Shown here one piece after another: positions 50,096-59,742 of a stretch of 64,000 bases of DNA. Every line of letters starts with the position of its first letter. The first letter of the stretch is position 1. Source of the DNA: Lachnospiraceae bacterium (GTDB taxonomy: Bacteria; Bacillota; Clostridia; Lachnospirales; Lachnospiraceae); the NCBI GenBank assembly GCA_017478245.1, contig JAFVDW010000052.1, forward strand, positions 1 to 64,000. The letters run 5' to 3'. Below the pieces are notes generated by a model, which searched no databases, was not told where the DNA came from, and was given only the letters and a program-made list of their open reading frames with translations. A program made the translations under genes and the position numbers.

Positions 50096-53000
50096 ATGGC
50101 TTTTGTACATCTTCACGTCCATACAGAGTATTCTCTGTTGGACGGTTCCAATAAGATAAAGGAGTATGTGCACCGTGTGAAGGAGTTGGGCATGAACAGT
50201 GCAGCAATTACGGATCACGGTGTTATGTACGGTGTGATTGATTTTTACCGGGCAGCCAAAGCAGAAGGAATCAAACCTATCTTGGGCTGTGAGGTTTATG
50301 TGGCGCCCAATTCACGTTTTGACAAGGAACTGACAGGCGGTGACGATAGATACTATCATTTGGTACTTTTGGCGGAAAATAACACGGGTTATTCTAACCT
50401 GATGAAGATTGTCAGCCGTGGTTTTACAGAAGGATATTACTACAAGCCTCGTGTGGACATGGAGCTGTTGAATCAGTATCATGAGGGGATCATTGCGCTG
50501 TCGGCATGCCTTGCAGGAGAGGTACAGCGTTACATTGTCAAAGGATTGCCTGATGAAGCCCGGAAGGTTGCTAAGAAATATGAGGCATGTTTTGGAAAAG
50601 GGAATTATTTTCTGGAACTGCAGGATCATGGTCTGCCACAACAGAGATTAGTAAATACAGAGCTATTAAAGATGAGCCACGAGCTGGATATCCCGCTGGT
50701 GGCTACGAATGATGTCCATTATACTTATGCGGAGGATGCAGATGCACATGATATTCTGCTGTGCCTCCAGACAGGAAAGAAGTTGGCAGACGAGGATCGC
50801 ATGCGCTATGAGGGCGGTCAGTACTATGTGAAGAGTGAAGAGGAGATGAAGGGGCTTTTTCCCTATGCCTGGGAAGCTGTTGAGAATACCCAGCGGATTG
50901 CAGATCGTTGCAATGTAGAGATCGAATTCGGCGTGACGAAGCTGCCCAAATACGAGGTGCCGGAAGGATATGATTCCTGGAGTTATCTCAATCAGCTTTG
51001 TGATGATGGTCTGAAGGAACGGTATGGTGCAAATCTGCCGGAAGGAGGGTGCGTGGATGAGCTGCCCGCAGGGGAAACAGGTCAGACGCTGCGACAGCGA
51101 CTGGATTATGAGCTGTCTGTTATTCGGACAATGGGCTATGTGGACTATTTCCTGATTGTATGGGATTTTATTAATTATGCCAGAAGTAATGATATTCCGG
51201 TAGGACCCGGACGTGGTTCTGCAGCGGGAAGTATCGTGTCATATTGCTTGAAGATTACGAATATTGATCCGATTCGCTATAATTTGCTGTTTGAGCGTTT
51301 CCTAAATCCGGAGCGTGTGTCCATGCCGGATATTGATATTGACTTTTGCTTTGAACGCAGGCAGGAGGTCATTGACTATGTCGGCAGGAAATATGGTGCC
51401 GACAAGGTGGTTCAGATAGTCACCTTTGGTACATTGAAGGCAAGAGGTGTCATCAGGGATGTGGGACGCGTGATGGATTTGCCATACGCCTATGTGGATT
51501 CCATAGCCAAGATGGTGCCGGAGCCTAAACAGGGGTCGGGAGAATTGAACATTTCCCTGGACCGTGCCATGGAGTTGAATCCGGAGTTGAGGAAGCTCTA
51601 TCAGGAGGACGAGCAGGTTCAGTATTTGATTACCATGTGCAAGCGTCTGGAAGGTCTTCCCAGAAACAGTGGTATGCACGCCGCAGGTGTGGTCATCTGT
51701 CAGAAATCGGCGGATGAATTTGTACCATTATCCAGAAGCTCTGATGGGTCAATCACCACCCAGTTTACAATGACGACCTTGGAAGAACTGGGATTGTTAA
51801 AAATGGATTTTCTGGGACTTCGCACATTGACGGTGATTCATGATGCCGTAGAGTTTGTTGAAAAATCTACGGGCGTGAAGTTGGATATGGATGCCATTGA
51901 TTATGATGACAGTAAGGTACTGGGGAGCATTGGTGCAGGCAAGACGGAGGGAGTCTTCCAGTTGGAGAGCGCCGGAATGAAGAATTTCATGAAGGAGCTA
52001 AAGCCTCAGAATCTGGAGGATGTTATTGCGGGTATTTCTCTGTATCGTCCTGGACCGATGGATTTCATACCCAAATATATTCAGGGTAAGAGTAATCATC
52101 AGGCGGTAACGTATTCCTGTCCGCAGTTGGAGCCCATTCTGGCACCAACTTATGGCTGTATTGTGTATCAGGAGCAGGTGATGCAGATTGTGCGTGACCT
52201 GGGAGGATATACCATGGGGCGAAGCGATTTGGTGCGACGTGCCATGAGTAAGAAAAAGCAAGCGGTGATGGAAAAGGAGCGCGCCAATTTTATTTATGGG
52301 AATGCGGAGGAAAATGTGCCGGGATGTGTGGCAAATGGTATTTCTGAGCAGGTGGCGGAGCAGATTTACAAGGATATGATGGATTTTGCTAAATATGCGT
52401 TTAACAAATCCCATGCAGCCTGCTATGCTGTGGTAGCTTATCAGACGGCATTTTTGAAGTATTATTATCCGGTGCAGTTTATGGCGGCACTTATGACCTC
52501 GGTTATTGACAATCCCAAAAAGGTTTCAGAATATATTTTGACCTGTCGCAGCATGGGGATTGAACTGCTCCCTCCGGACATCAATGAGGGAGCAGACGGC
52601 TTCTCTGTGACAGAAAATAGCATCCGTTATGCTTTGACGGCAATCAAGGGTGTGGGGCGTCCGGTGATAGATGCGCTGGTGGAGGAGCGTGAGGCGAGGG
52701 GACGCTTCACGAACCTGAAGGATTTTATCTCCCGCATGTCGGACAAAGACATGAATAAGCGTGCCATTGAGAATTTTATAAAGGCAGGTGCATTGGACAG
52801 TCTGGGAGGCAACCGACAGCAATTCATGAGTGTATACGCGCAGATTATGGATAACATCAGTCGCAATAAGAAGAACAATATGGCGGGACAGCTTTCGCTT
52901 TTTGATATTGCAGGAGAGGAAGCTAAGGAGGAATTTGATATCCGGATGCCGGATGTGCCGGAATACAATAAAGAAATGCTGTTGGCTTTTGAGAAAGAGG

Positions 53001-53758
53001 TGCTGGGGATTTATATCAGCGGACATCCCATGGAAGAATATCAGGAATTGTGGCAGAAGCATATCACGAATACCACAAATGATTTTGCCCTGGACGAGGA
53101 TACAGGTACTATGGTAGTCAGGGATCAGGCGACGGTGGTAGTCGGAGGAATGATTGCTGATAAGACTATCAAATATACCAAAAATGATAAAGTGATGGCA
53201 TTTTTAAATCTGGAGGATTTGGTTGGCAATGTGGAAATCGTAGTATTCCCTAAAGATTACGAGCGTTATGGAACGCAGCTTTTTGAGGATGCCAAGATTT
53301 TTGTCAGAGGTAGAGTCTCTGTGGAAGAAGACAAAGACGGTAAGCTCATCTGTGAGCAGATTGTCAGCTTTGAAGATGCCGGGGCGAATGAAGGCAGAGA
53401 ACTTTTTCAATCGAATAACAGGCATTATAATAATGGCGCTCATGCACAGCGCTCCGATTATCAGTCTAATAATCGCGGCAATGTACATATGAGTACTGCC
53501 AAAAGTATTCCGGAGGGGCTTTGGATACAGTTTGCAAATGCAGCGGAATATCAGAGCAGGACACAGGAATTACTGGGAGCTATTGCGGATTCAGATGGTA
53601 GAGACAATGTAGTGGTGTTTCTGAAGGATACAAGAAATTTCAAAATTTTGCCGCCAAACCTGAATGTAAACGCAAATGATGCTCTGCAGGATAAATTATC
53701 TGCCATTTTTGGACAAGAAAATGTCAAGTATGTAGCAAAACCTATTGAAAAGCATTGA
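50096..53758 (+). CDS. dnaE: DNA polymerase III alpha subunit (DnaE type)
   Basis: A 1220-residue C-family replicative polymerase. The N-terminal PHP domain has HLHVHTEYSLLDG and ITDHGVMYG. The palm carries GPGRGSAAGSIVSYCL and the catalytic acidic residues in MPDIDIDFCFERR. The fingers region is VYQEQVMQIVRDLGGYTMG. Helix-hairpin-helix (AIKGVGRPVIDALVEER), OB-fold and a degenerate C-terminal region follow. In Clostridia DnaE works beside PolC, extending primers on the lagging strand. The ribosome site is weak (GAAAGCGAGTG). No intein or frameshift is visible. Confidence 0.97.
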   Translation: MAFVHLHVHTEYSLLDGSNKIKEYVHRVKELGMNSAAITDHGVMYGVIDFYRAAKAEGIKPILGCEVYVAPNSRFDKELTGGDDRYYHLVLLAENNTGYSNLMKIVSRGFTEGYYYKPRVDMELLNQYHEGIIALSACLAGEVQRYIVKGLPDEARKVAKKYEACFGKGNYFLELQDHGLPQQRLVNTELLKMSHELDIPLVATNDVHYTYAEDADAHDILLCLQTGKKLADEDRMRYEGGQYYVKSEEEMKGLFPYAWEAVENTQRIADRCNVEIEFGVTKLPKYEVPEGYDSWSYLNQLCDDGLKERYGANLPEGGCVDELPAGETGQTLRQRLDYELSVIRTMGYVDYFLIVWDFINYARSNDIPVGPGRGSAAGSIVSYCLKITNIDPIRYNLLFERFLNPERVSMPDIDIDFCFERRQEVIDYVGRKYGADKVVQIVTFGTLKARGVIRDVGRVMDLPYAYVDSIAKMVPEPKQGSGELNISLDRAMELNPELRKLYQEDEQVQYLITMCKRLEGLPRNSGMHAAGVVICQKSADEFVPLSRSSDGSITTQFTMTTLEELGLLKMDFLGLRTLTVIHDAVEFVEKSTGVKLDMDAIDYDDSKVLGSIGAGKTEGVFQLESAGMKNFMKELKPQNLEDVIAGISLYRPGPMDFIPKYIQGKSNHQAVTYSCPQLEPILAPTYGCIVYQEQVMQIVRDLGGYTMGRSDLVRRAMSKKKQAVMEKERANFIYGNAEENVPGCVANGISEQVAEQIYKDMMDFAKYAFNKSHAACYAVVAYQTAFLKYYYPVQFMAALMTSVIDNPKKVSEYILTCRSMGIELLPPDINEGADGFSVTENSIRYALTAIKGVGRPVIDALVEEREARGRFTNLKDFISRMSDKDMNKRAIENFIKAGALDSLGGNRQQFMSVYAQIMDNISRNKKNNMAGQLSLFDIAGEEAKEEFDIRMPDVPEYNKEMLLAFEKEVLGIYISGHPMEEYQELWQKHITNTTNDFALDEDTGTMVVRDQATVVVGGMIADKTIKYTKNDKVMAFLNLEDLVGNVEIVVFPKDYERYGTQLFEDAKIFVRGRVSVEEDKDGKLICEQIVSFEDAGANEGRELFQSNNRHYNNGAHAQRSDYQSNNRGNVHMSTAKSIPEGLWIQFANAAEYQSRTQELLGAIADSDGRDNVVVFLKDTRNFKILPPNLNVNANDALQDKLSAIFGQENVKYVAKPIEKH

Positions 53759-53847
53759 AAAATAGATTAAAATATATTGTTAGAATAATAAATTAAAAGT
53801 GACAATAGAGTATTCTCTCAGTCTTACTATAGGAGGTAAGTAACATT

Positions 53848-54822
53848 ATGGCAAAAGAGATTAAGACGATCGGTGTTCTGACAAGTGGTGGCGACGCACC
53901 GGGAATGAATGCTGCGATTCGTGCGGTAGTTCGTACTGCGATTGCAAGAGGCGTTAAGGTAAAGGGTATCAAAAAGGGCTATCAGGGACTCCTGAATGAG
54001 GAGATTATAGATATGGAAGCGAAGGATGTTGCTGATATCATCCATCGTGGCGGTACTGTTCTGGGTACAGCAAGATGCTTGGAGTTCAAGACTCCGGAGG
54101 GACAACAGAAGGGTGCAGAGATTTGTAAAAAGCATGGTATTGATGGTATCGTCGTAATCGGTGGTGACGGTTCCTATCGCGGTGCACAGGCACTTTCCAG
54201 ACTGGGCATCAATACGATCGGTATCCCCGGAACGATTGATTTGGATATTGCATGCACGGAGTATACCATTGGGTTTGATACCGCTGTAAATACTGCAATG
54301 GAAGCGATTGACAAGGTAAAAGATACTTCCTCCTCCCATGAGAGATGCAGTATTATAGAGGTAATGGGACGTGATGCCGGTTATATCGCACTCTGGTGCG
54401 GTATTGCAAATGGCGCCGAGGATATCCTGCTCCCTGAAAAGTATGATTACAATGAACAGGAAATCATCAATAATATTATAGCAAGTCGTAAGAAGGGAAA
54501 GACCCATCATATAATCATCAATGCAGAGGGGATTGGACATTCTACCTCTATGGCAAGAAGAATTGAGGCGGCTACAGGTATTGAGACGCGTGCTACGATT
54601 CTTGGATACATGCAGCGTGGCGGTAACCCCAGCGCAAAGGATCGCTACTACGCATCTATTATGGGTGCCTATGCTGTAGATATTCTGTTGGAAGGAAAGA
54701 CCAATCGTGTTGTTGGATATCAGCATGGTGAGTTTGTAGACTTTGATATTGAGGAAGGGTTGAATATGCAGAAGAGCATTGATGAATATCAATTCGAAGT
54801 GGCTCATCTGTTATCTGTATAA
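53848..54822 (+). CDS. pfkA: ATP-dependent 6-phosphofructokinase
   Basis: Glycolytic kinase of 324 residues. The ATP site is GGDAPGMNAAIRA and GGDGSYRGAQ. The catalytic segment is PGTIDLDIACTEYTIGF: both catalytic Asp are kept, but the usual Asn between them is Leu and the following Gly-Thr-Asp is Cys-Thr-Glu, a variant I associate with Clostridia. The phosphate-binding MGRDAGY and the HSTSMARRIEA region follow. The ribosome site is ATAGGAGG. The gene ends before a strong terminator at 54864. Confidence 0.95.
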   Translation: MAKEIKTIGVLTSGGDAPGMNAAIRAVVRTAIARGVKVKGIKKGYQGLLNEEIIDMEAKDVADIIHRGGTVLGTARCLEFKTPEGQQKGAEICKKHGIDGIVVIGGDGSYRGAQALSRLGINTIGIPGTIDLDIACTEYTIGFDTAVNTAMEAIDKVKDTSSSHERCSIIEVMGRDAGYIALWCGIANGAEDILLPEKYDYNEQEIINNIIASRKKGKTHHIIINAEGIGHSTSMARRIEAATGIETRATILGYMQRGGNPSAKDRYYASIMGAYAVDILLEGKTNRVVGYQHGEFVDFDIEEGLNMQKSIDEYQFEVAHLLSV

Positions 54823-54863
54823 AAATAAATCTGGATTTAACAGACCAACATAATGTTTAAAAT

Positions 54864-54899
54864 AAAGCGGCTATATCTCTACAGATATAACCGCTTTTT
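54864..54899 (+). terminator. rho-independent terminator after pfkA
   Basis: AAAGCGGCTATATCT (54864-54878) pairs with AGATATAACCGCTTT (54883-54897), ending in TTTTT. Confidence 0.9.
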
Positions 54900-54918
54900 G
54901 ACAGAAACGGAGAAGCGT

Positions 54919-55731
54919 ATGATTACCAGCATATCCAATAAAAAAGTAAAACAGATTGTGCAGTGGCAGAATAAGGCAAAAGAACGCAGAAAAGATGGGA
55001 TATTTCTGGCAGAAGGCTTTAAGATGCTTGAGGAGGCGCCGGAATCACTGATTCGGGAGATATATCTGTCAGAGGATGTGATAGATAAAATTTCACAAAA
55101 TCAAGTGTTATTAAATAAAATACAGAGGTTTGGGTATGAAACTGTGACAGGAGAGGTATTTGCAAAAATATCTGATACACAGACACCGCAAGGAGTTTTG
55201 ACGGTATTAGACCGTCCGCAATACAAATTAGGAGAGTTGCTGAAACAGCCAATGCCTTTGTTTGTCGTGTTGGAGAACCTACAGGATCCTGGGAACCTGG
55301 GCACCATTGTGAGAACAGGGGAAGGAGCTGGGATAACTGCTGTTATTATGACGCAAATGACGGTGGATTTATTCAATCCCAAAACAATTCGCTCCACTAT
55401 GGGCTCTATCTATCGTGTTCCGTATGTATATGTGGGCAGTCTGGAGGAAACCCTGGAACAATTTCGGCAGGCTGGAATCAGAACCTATGCGGCACATTTA
55501 AAGGGTAAGACCTATTATGACAGCTTTTCCTTTCGGGAGCCCACAGCATTTCTGATTGGAAACGAGGGAAATGGTTTGACAAAGGAAGCCGCCGACATGG
55601 CAGATACTTATCTGAAAATACCCATGGAAGGACAGGTGGAGTCTTTGAATGCGGCGGTGGCAACGTCGCTTTTGATATATGAAGCTCACAGACAGCGAAG
55701 CTTATCTGTAAACAATTTACATAATATATAA
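54919..55731 (+). CDS. TrmH/SpoU-family RNA 2'-O-methyltransferase
   Basis: A 270-residue methyltransferase. The N-terminal substrate-binding domain begins SNKKVKQIVQWQNKAKERRK. The SPOUT knot domain has NLQDPGNLGTIVRTGEGAGI, the middle motif GNEGNGLTKEAADMAD and the C-terminal IPMEGQVESLNAAVATSLL. It modifies rRNA or tRNA, with an unknown site. The start at 54919 has GGAGAAG 5 bases ahead; the open frame upstream runs through the pfkA terminator and is discarded. proC follows after 16 bases. Confidence 0.92.
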   Translation: MITSISNKKVKQIVQWQNKAKERRKDGIFLAEGFKMLEEAPESLIREIYLSEDVIDKISQNQVLLNKIQRFGYETVTGEVFAKISDTQTPQGVLTVLDRPQYKLGELLKQPMPLFVVLENLQDPGNLGTIVRTGEGAGITAVIMTQMTVDLFNPKTIRSTMGSIYRVPYVYVGSLEETLEQFRQAGIRTYAAHLKGKTYYDSFSFREPTAFLIGNEGNGLTKEAADMADTYLKIPMEGQVESLNAAVATSLLIYEAHRQRSLSVNNLHNI

Positions 55732-55747
55732 AATGGAGGATATCAAA

Positions 55748-56545
55748 ATGAAAATTGGATTTATCGGATTGGGCAACATGGCAACAGCAATCATAGGCGG
55801 TATGCTGCAAAAAGGAGTTACCAAAGCAGAGAATGTGATTGGCTATGATGTGTCAGAAACAGCAAGGGATAATGTTAAAACTAAATTTAACATAAAGATT
55901 GCGAACAATAACATAGAGGTGGCTGAACAATCTGATGTTTTGTTTTTGGCAGTGAAACCTATTTATATAGAAGGAGTAGCATCGGAGATAAAAGATAACA
56001 TGCGTGATGAGACAATGATTGTCAGTATTGCTGCCGGAAAAACGCTGGACTTTTTGCAAAAGGCGTTGGGGAACCGCAATCGCAAAATCATCCGTTGTAT
56101 GCCAAACACACCTGCACTGGTATTGGAAGGTTGTACCGGTGTCTGTGCGGCTGAGAGTGTTACAAAAGAAGAATTGGAAAGTGTGCTGGTGCTGCTTCGT
56201 TCCTTTGGAGTTGCCAGTGTGGTTGAGGAGCGTTTGATGGACGCTGTTGTCGGTGTCAGCGGAAGCTCTCCCGCGTATGTATTCTTATTTATAGAAGCAA
56301 TGGCTGACGAGGCGGTGGCAGCCGGTATGCCCAGGGCACAGGCATATGAGTTTGCCGCTCAAGCTGTGCTTGGCAGTGCCAAGCTGGTTCTGGAGACAGG
56401 GAAGCATCCCGGAGAACTGAAGGATATGGTATGCTCCCCCGGAGGGACTACCATTCAGGCGGTGAAGGTGTTGGAGGAGAAAGGATTCCGGGCAGCAATT
56501 ATGGACGCCATGGAAGCCTGTATTGAGACCTCCAAAAAATTATAA
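55748..56545 (+). CDS. proC: pyrroline-5-carboxylate reductase
   Basis: Last step of proline synthesis: NAD(P)H-dependent reduction of pyrroline-5-carboxylate. The 265-residue protein has the Rossmann loop GFIGLGNMATAIIGGM and the family C-terminal signature DMVCSPGGTTIQAVKVLEE with GVSGSSPAYVFLFIEAMAD. The start at 55748 is chosen for GGAGG at 8 bases; the ATG at 55733 lies before it. It follows the RNA methyltransferase gene by 16 bases. Confidence 0.96.
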   Translation: MKIGFIGLGNMATAIIGGMLQKGVTKAENVIGYDVSETARDNVKTKFNIKIANNNIEVAEQSDVLFLAVKPIYIEGVASEIKDNMRDETMIVSIAAGKTLDFLQKALGNRNRKIIRCMPNTPALVLEGCTGVCAAESVTKEELESVLVLLRSFGVASVVEERLMDAVVGVSGSSPAYVFLFIEAMADEAVAAGMPRAQAYEFAAQAVLGSAKLVLETGKHPGELKDMVCSPGGTTIQAVKVLEEKGFRAAIMDAMEACIETSKKL

Positions 56546-56654
56546 AAATGTTACAAAAATATTTTTGGGCTTCGTAAAAAATTAATTTTTTCTGTCGAGA
56601 AAACGCGATAAAATCAGGGAAAAATGGGGCTTTGTACTTTTTGAAATGCAAAGC

Positions 56655-56683
56655 TTGACAAAAATACTTGCTTCTGCTATGAT
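56655..56683 (+). promoter_or_regulatory. consensus sigma-A promoter for the SleB-like hydrolase
   Basis: TTGACA at 56655-56660 and TATGAT at 56678-56683 with 17 bases between. A leader of about 95 AT-rich bases follows. Confidence 0.7.
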
Positions 56684-56785
56684 AGCTTGCGTAACAAATG
56701 TAACAAAATTGTAATATTTTGCGTAACAATTCATACAATTTTTTAAGAAATTTAGTTGTATGAAAATTTGTTTGGAGGTATCAAA

Positions 56786-57889
56786 ATGGCAAGAAGTAAG
56801 ACTGGATTTACTGCCCTGATTTGTTTGGCGGCAGTGGTCTTTACACTATTACAGACAGATATCACGGTACAAGCCCGCAATAATTCACTAGACGATTTTA
56901 CCGGTGGTGTGGCAGCTATCTTAGAGCCCGGTACCAATGATACAGCGGAGATTATCAGTGCAACAGCTAAGGAATTGAATCTCACTTTTGAGGAACAGGA
57001 GCCGGAGGAAGAGTCCAAATTAGTCATGGCGAATGTAAAGTATTTCCTGAATGTGAGATGTGAGGCGAAAGAGGACGCCGATGCAGTGGGACAGTTGTAT
57101 AAGGATTGTGGTGGAACCATATTAGAGCGTAAGGATGGATGGACCAAGTTACAATCCGGCAATATTATCGGTTGGGCAAAGGATGAGTATCTTTTGTTTG
57201 ATGAAGATGCGAAAGAACTGGCGAATGAAGTTGGTAAGCTGATTGCCACAGTCAACACGGAGACCATTCGTGTTCGCATGGAGCCCAATGCCGATGCAGA
57301 TGTGTATGCACTTATGCCCAAGGGCTCTATCTTAGATGTTGTGGACGAAGTGGAAGAGGGTTCTGATTGGATTCGTGTAGATTATGAAGGAAATGACGGC
57401 TATGTATCCGCTGAGTACATTGCTTTGGATTTTCAGATTGATGCCGGAGAGACTATGTCAGAGATTGAAGCACGTCAGAAAGCGGAAGAAGAGGCAAAGC
57501 GTAAGCGCGAAGAGGCTGCTCGCAATGTCAACTACAGTGAGTATACTGCAGATGCAGACACAACGATGCTGTTGGCGGCATTGGTTCAGTGTGAGGCAGG
57601 CGGTGAGTCTTATGAGGGACAGGTGGCAGTTGCTGCGGTTGTTATGAACCGTGTAAGAAGCGGAGCTTATCCGAACAGCATTCATGGCGTTATCTATGCT
57701 TCCGGACAGTTTACACCTGCTATGAATGGTAAGGTAAACCAGGTTTACGAGTCTGGTAAGATCAGCCAGAGCTGTATTAATGCAGCCAACGAGGCATTGG
57801 GTGGCACATCCAACATCGGCGACAAGACACATTTCCGTCGCAACGATGGCAGAGATGGTATCGTAATCGGCAATCATGTGTTCTACTAA
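56786..57889 (+). CDS. SH3-domain cell-wall hydrolase (SleB-like Hydrolase_2)
   Basis: A 367-residue exported protein. A signal peptide (about residues 1-32) is followed by two bacterial SH3 domains (about 75-130 and 145-215; KYFLNVRCEAKEDADAVGQL and ETIRVRMEPNADADVYALMP), a coiled Lys/Glu/Arg linker (about 220-245) and a C-terminal Hydrolase_2 domain. The domain shows ALVQCEAGGESYEGQVAVAA, with the catalytic Glu, and THFRRNDGRDGIVIGNHVF. SleB relatives lyse spore cortex; this vegetative-promoter copy may act in cell-wall remodelling. The start has GGAGG 8 bases ahead. Confidence 0.9.
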   Translation: MARSKTGFTALICLAAVVFTLLQTDITVQARNNSLDDFTGGVAAILEPGTNDTAEIISATAKELNLTFEEQEPEEESKLVMANVKYFLNVRCEAKEDADAVGQLYKDCGGTILERKDGWTKLQSGNIIGWAKDEYLLFDEDAKELANEVGKLIATVNTETIRVRMEPNADADVYALMPKGSILDVVDEVEEGSDWIRVDYEGNDGYVSAEYIALDFQIDAGETMSEIEARQKAEEEAKRKREEAARNVNYSEYTADADTTMLLAALVQCEAGGESYEGQVAVAAVVMNRVRSGAYPNSIHGVIYASGQFTPAMNGKVNQVYESGKISQSCINAANEALGGTSNIGDKTHFRRNDGRDGIVIGNHVFY

Positions 57890-57939
57890 GCATGATAAGC
57901 ATGAATTGAAAGAAAAATACAGAGACAAAAGCATGAATC

Positions 57940-57975
57940 AAATGGTGTGTGGGAGCTTTCCTGCACACCATTTTT
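57940..57975 (+). terminator. rho-independent terminator after the hydrolase
   Basis: AATGGTGTG (57941-57949) pairs with CACACCATT (57964-57972) and TTTTT ends the stem. Confidence 0.85.
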
Positions 57976-58134
57976 GCACGATAAAAAAACATAACGTGCA
58001 TATAAAAGGATTGCCCGAAGACATAAATTGTAGTAAACTAAAACGTAGTTAAAGCCATAAGCATTTTCAAGAGGTGCTTTGGGTAGACTAAGTAACAAGC
58101 CTATTAACAAATACGAGAGGGAGGAAGTGATAGA

Positions 58135-58590
58135 ATGGATGAGATGATGATTGTCTGGCTGGTGGTATTGATTCTGGCAATCGTCGTTGAGGTGGTGTCA
58201 TTGGGTTTGACCTCTATATGGTTTGCAGGAGGAGCGCTGGTTGCGATAGTGGCAACTCTGCTTCATGCCAATGTGGCTGTACAGATTGTTTTATTTGTAC
58301 TGACATCGCTGTTGCTGCTTTATTTTACCAGACCGATTGCGGTGAAATATTTCAACAAGGATCGGGTCAAGACCAATGTGGAAAGCCTGATCGGACGGCA
58401 GGCTATCGTGATCAGTGAGATTGACAACCTGCAGGGAATCGGTCAAGTGACTGTGGGCGGCCAGGAATGGAGCGCACGAAGCATAGATGAGAAAAAACAG
58501 ATTCCGGTAGGTGCAGTCGTGGAGATTACCGCTATAAACGGCGTTAAGCTGATTGTCAAGGAGTGTCTTCAGACCTCGCAGGTGCAGTAA
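58135..58590 (+). CDS. NfeD family membrane protein
   Basis: A 151-residue protein with two or three transmembrane helices in the first 75 residues (VWLVVLILAIVVEVVSLGL, IVLFVLTSLLLLYFT) and a C-terminal OB-fold (about 90-145, LIGRQAIVISEIDNLQG to GAVVEITAINGVKLIVKE). NfeD proteins act with SPFH/stomatin proteins in membrane microdomains, and an SPFH gene follows 67 bases downstream. This short form lacks the ClpP-like domain of long NfeD proteins. The ribosome site is GAGAGGGAGG. Confidence 0.88.
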   Translation: MDEMMIVWLVVLILAIVVEVVSLGLTSIWFAGGALVAIVATLLHANVAVQIVLFVLTSLLLLYFTRPIAVKYFNKDRVKTNVESLIGRQAIVISEIDNLQGIGQVTVGGQEWSARSIDEKKQIPVGAVVEITAINGVKLIVKECLQTSQVQ

Positions 58591-58657
58591 TGTGAAAGCT
58601 TCCGCACTTAATTAAAAAAGGTAAGCGCTGCATAGGACAGCGCAGAAAGAGGGTAAA

Positions 58658-59575
58658 ATGGAAATTATTGTAATTGGACTTATAGTTGTCATTCTGGCAG
58701 TGTTTGTATCCTGCGTTAAGATTGTGCCGCAGGCACAAGCCTATGTGGTGGAGCGACTGGGCGCTTATCAGGGAACCTGGTCTGTAGGATTTCATATCAA
58801 GATGCCGCTCATCGATAAGGTGGCAAGAAGAGTGAATCTGAAGGAGCAGGTAGCAGACTTCCCACCTCAGCCTGTTATCACCAAGGATAACGTAACCATG
58901 AGAATCGACACGGTTGTATTTTATCAGATTACAGATCCGAAGCTGTTTACTTATGGTGTGGAGAATCCTATGATGGCGATTGAGAACCTGACGGCTACCA
59001 CCCTTCGTAATATCATCGGTGATCTGGAGCTGGATCAGACCCTGACCTCCCGTGAGACCATCAATACAAAGATGCGTGCAGCCCTGGATATTGCTACAGA
59101 CCCCTGGGGCATCAAGGTGAACCGTGTAGAGCTGAAGAACATCATTCCTCCCGCTGAGATTCAAAATGCCATGGAGAAGCAGATGAAGGCAGAGCGTGAG
59201 AGACGTGAGGCTGTCACCCGTGCGGAAGGTGAAAAGAAGGCAAAGATCCTGTCCGCAGAAGGTGAGAAGGAATCTGCGATTCTGAAGGCAGAGGCTGATA
59301 AGCAGTCCGCAATCCTCCGCGCTGAGGCACAGAAGGAAAAGATGATTCGTGAGGCAGAAGGTGAGGCGGCAGCTATCTTAAAGGTACAGCAGGCAAATGC
59401 AGACGGTATCCGCATGCTCAAAGAGGCAGGGGCTGACGAGGCTGTTTTGAAGATTAAGAGCCTTGAGGCATTTGAAAAAGTGGCTGACGGACAGGCGAAC
59501 ACGATTTTGCTGCCCGCTGAGCTTCAGGGTATTGCCAGTGTAGCTGCTACCTGGAAGGAAGCCGTTAAGAAGTAA
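58658..59575 (+). CDS. SPFH/band 7 (stomatin-like) protein
   Basis: A 305-residue protein with one N-terminal transmembrane helix (IVIGLIVVILAVFVSCV), the SPFH domain (about 22-190; VKIVPQAQAYVVERLGAYQG, then DNVTMRIDTVVFYQITDP) and an Ala/Glu/Lys-rich coiled-coil (about 180-250). It matches the QmcA/stomatin group, predicted to form oligomeric membrane scaffolds. With the NfeD partner gene upstream it forms the usual NfeD-SPFH unit. The ribosome site is AGAGGG. A strong terminator follows. Confidence 0.92.
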   Translation: MEIIVIGLIVVILAVFVSCVKIVPQAQAYVVERLGAYQGTWSVGFHIKMPLIDKVARRVNLKEQVADFPPQPVITKDNVTMRIDTVVFYQITDPKLFTYGVENPMMAIENLTATTLRNIIGDLELDQTLTSRETINTKMRAALDIATDPWGIKVNRVELKNIIPPAEIQNAMEKQMKAERERREAVTRAEGEKKAKILSAEGEKESAILKAEADKQSAILRAEAQKEKMIREAEGEAAAILKVQQANADGIRMLKEAGADEAVLKIKSLEAFEKVADGQANTILLPAELQGIASVAATWKEAVKK

Positions 59576-59610
59576 TTTTTATTCGTCTTATAGGTCATAG
59601 ATAAGGGATG

Positions 59611-59669
59611 AAAAAGGATTGGGCTTTTGATATGCACCAATCCTTTTTTCGCGTTGGGGTTGTCAAACC
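59611..59669 (+). terminator. rho-independent terminator after the SPFH gene
   Basis: AAAAAGGATTGG (59611-59622) pairs with CCAATCCTTTTT (59657-59668). Confidence 0.9.
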
Positions 59670-59742
59670 TCTGTTTTTGAAGTATATTGAAGTATGAGAA
59701 ATGAAAGAAAATTCACTGGCGTGATGAAAGGTGTGATGAAAT

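Noticed and set aside
54190..54270. Altered catalytic loop of pfkA (TIDLD instead of TIDND) as loss of function
   Set aside because: Both catalytic Asp residues are kept and the variant seems common in Clostridia.
54853..54918. N-terminal extension of the TrmH-family protein
   Set aside because: The extension is encoded by the pfkA terminator hairpin and lacks a ribosome site.
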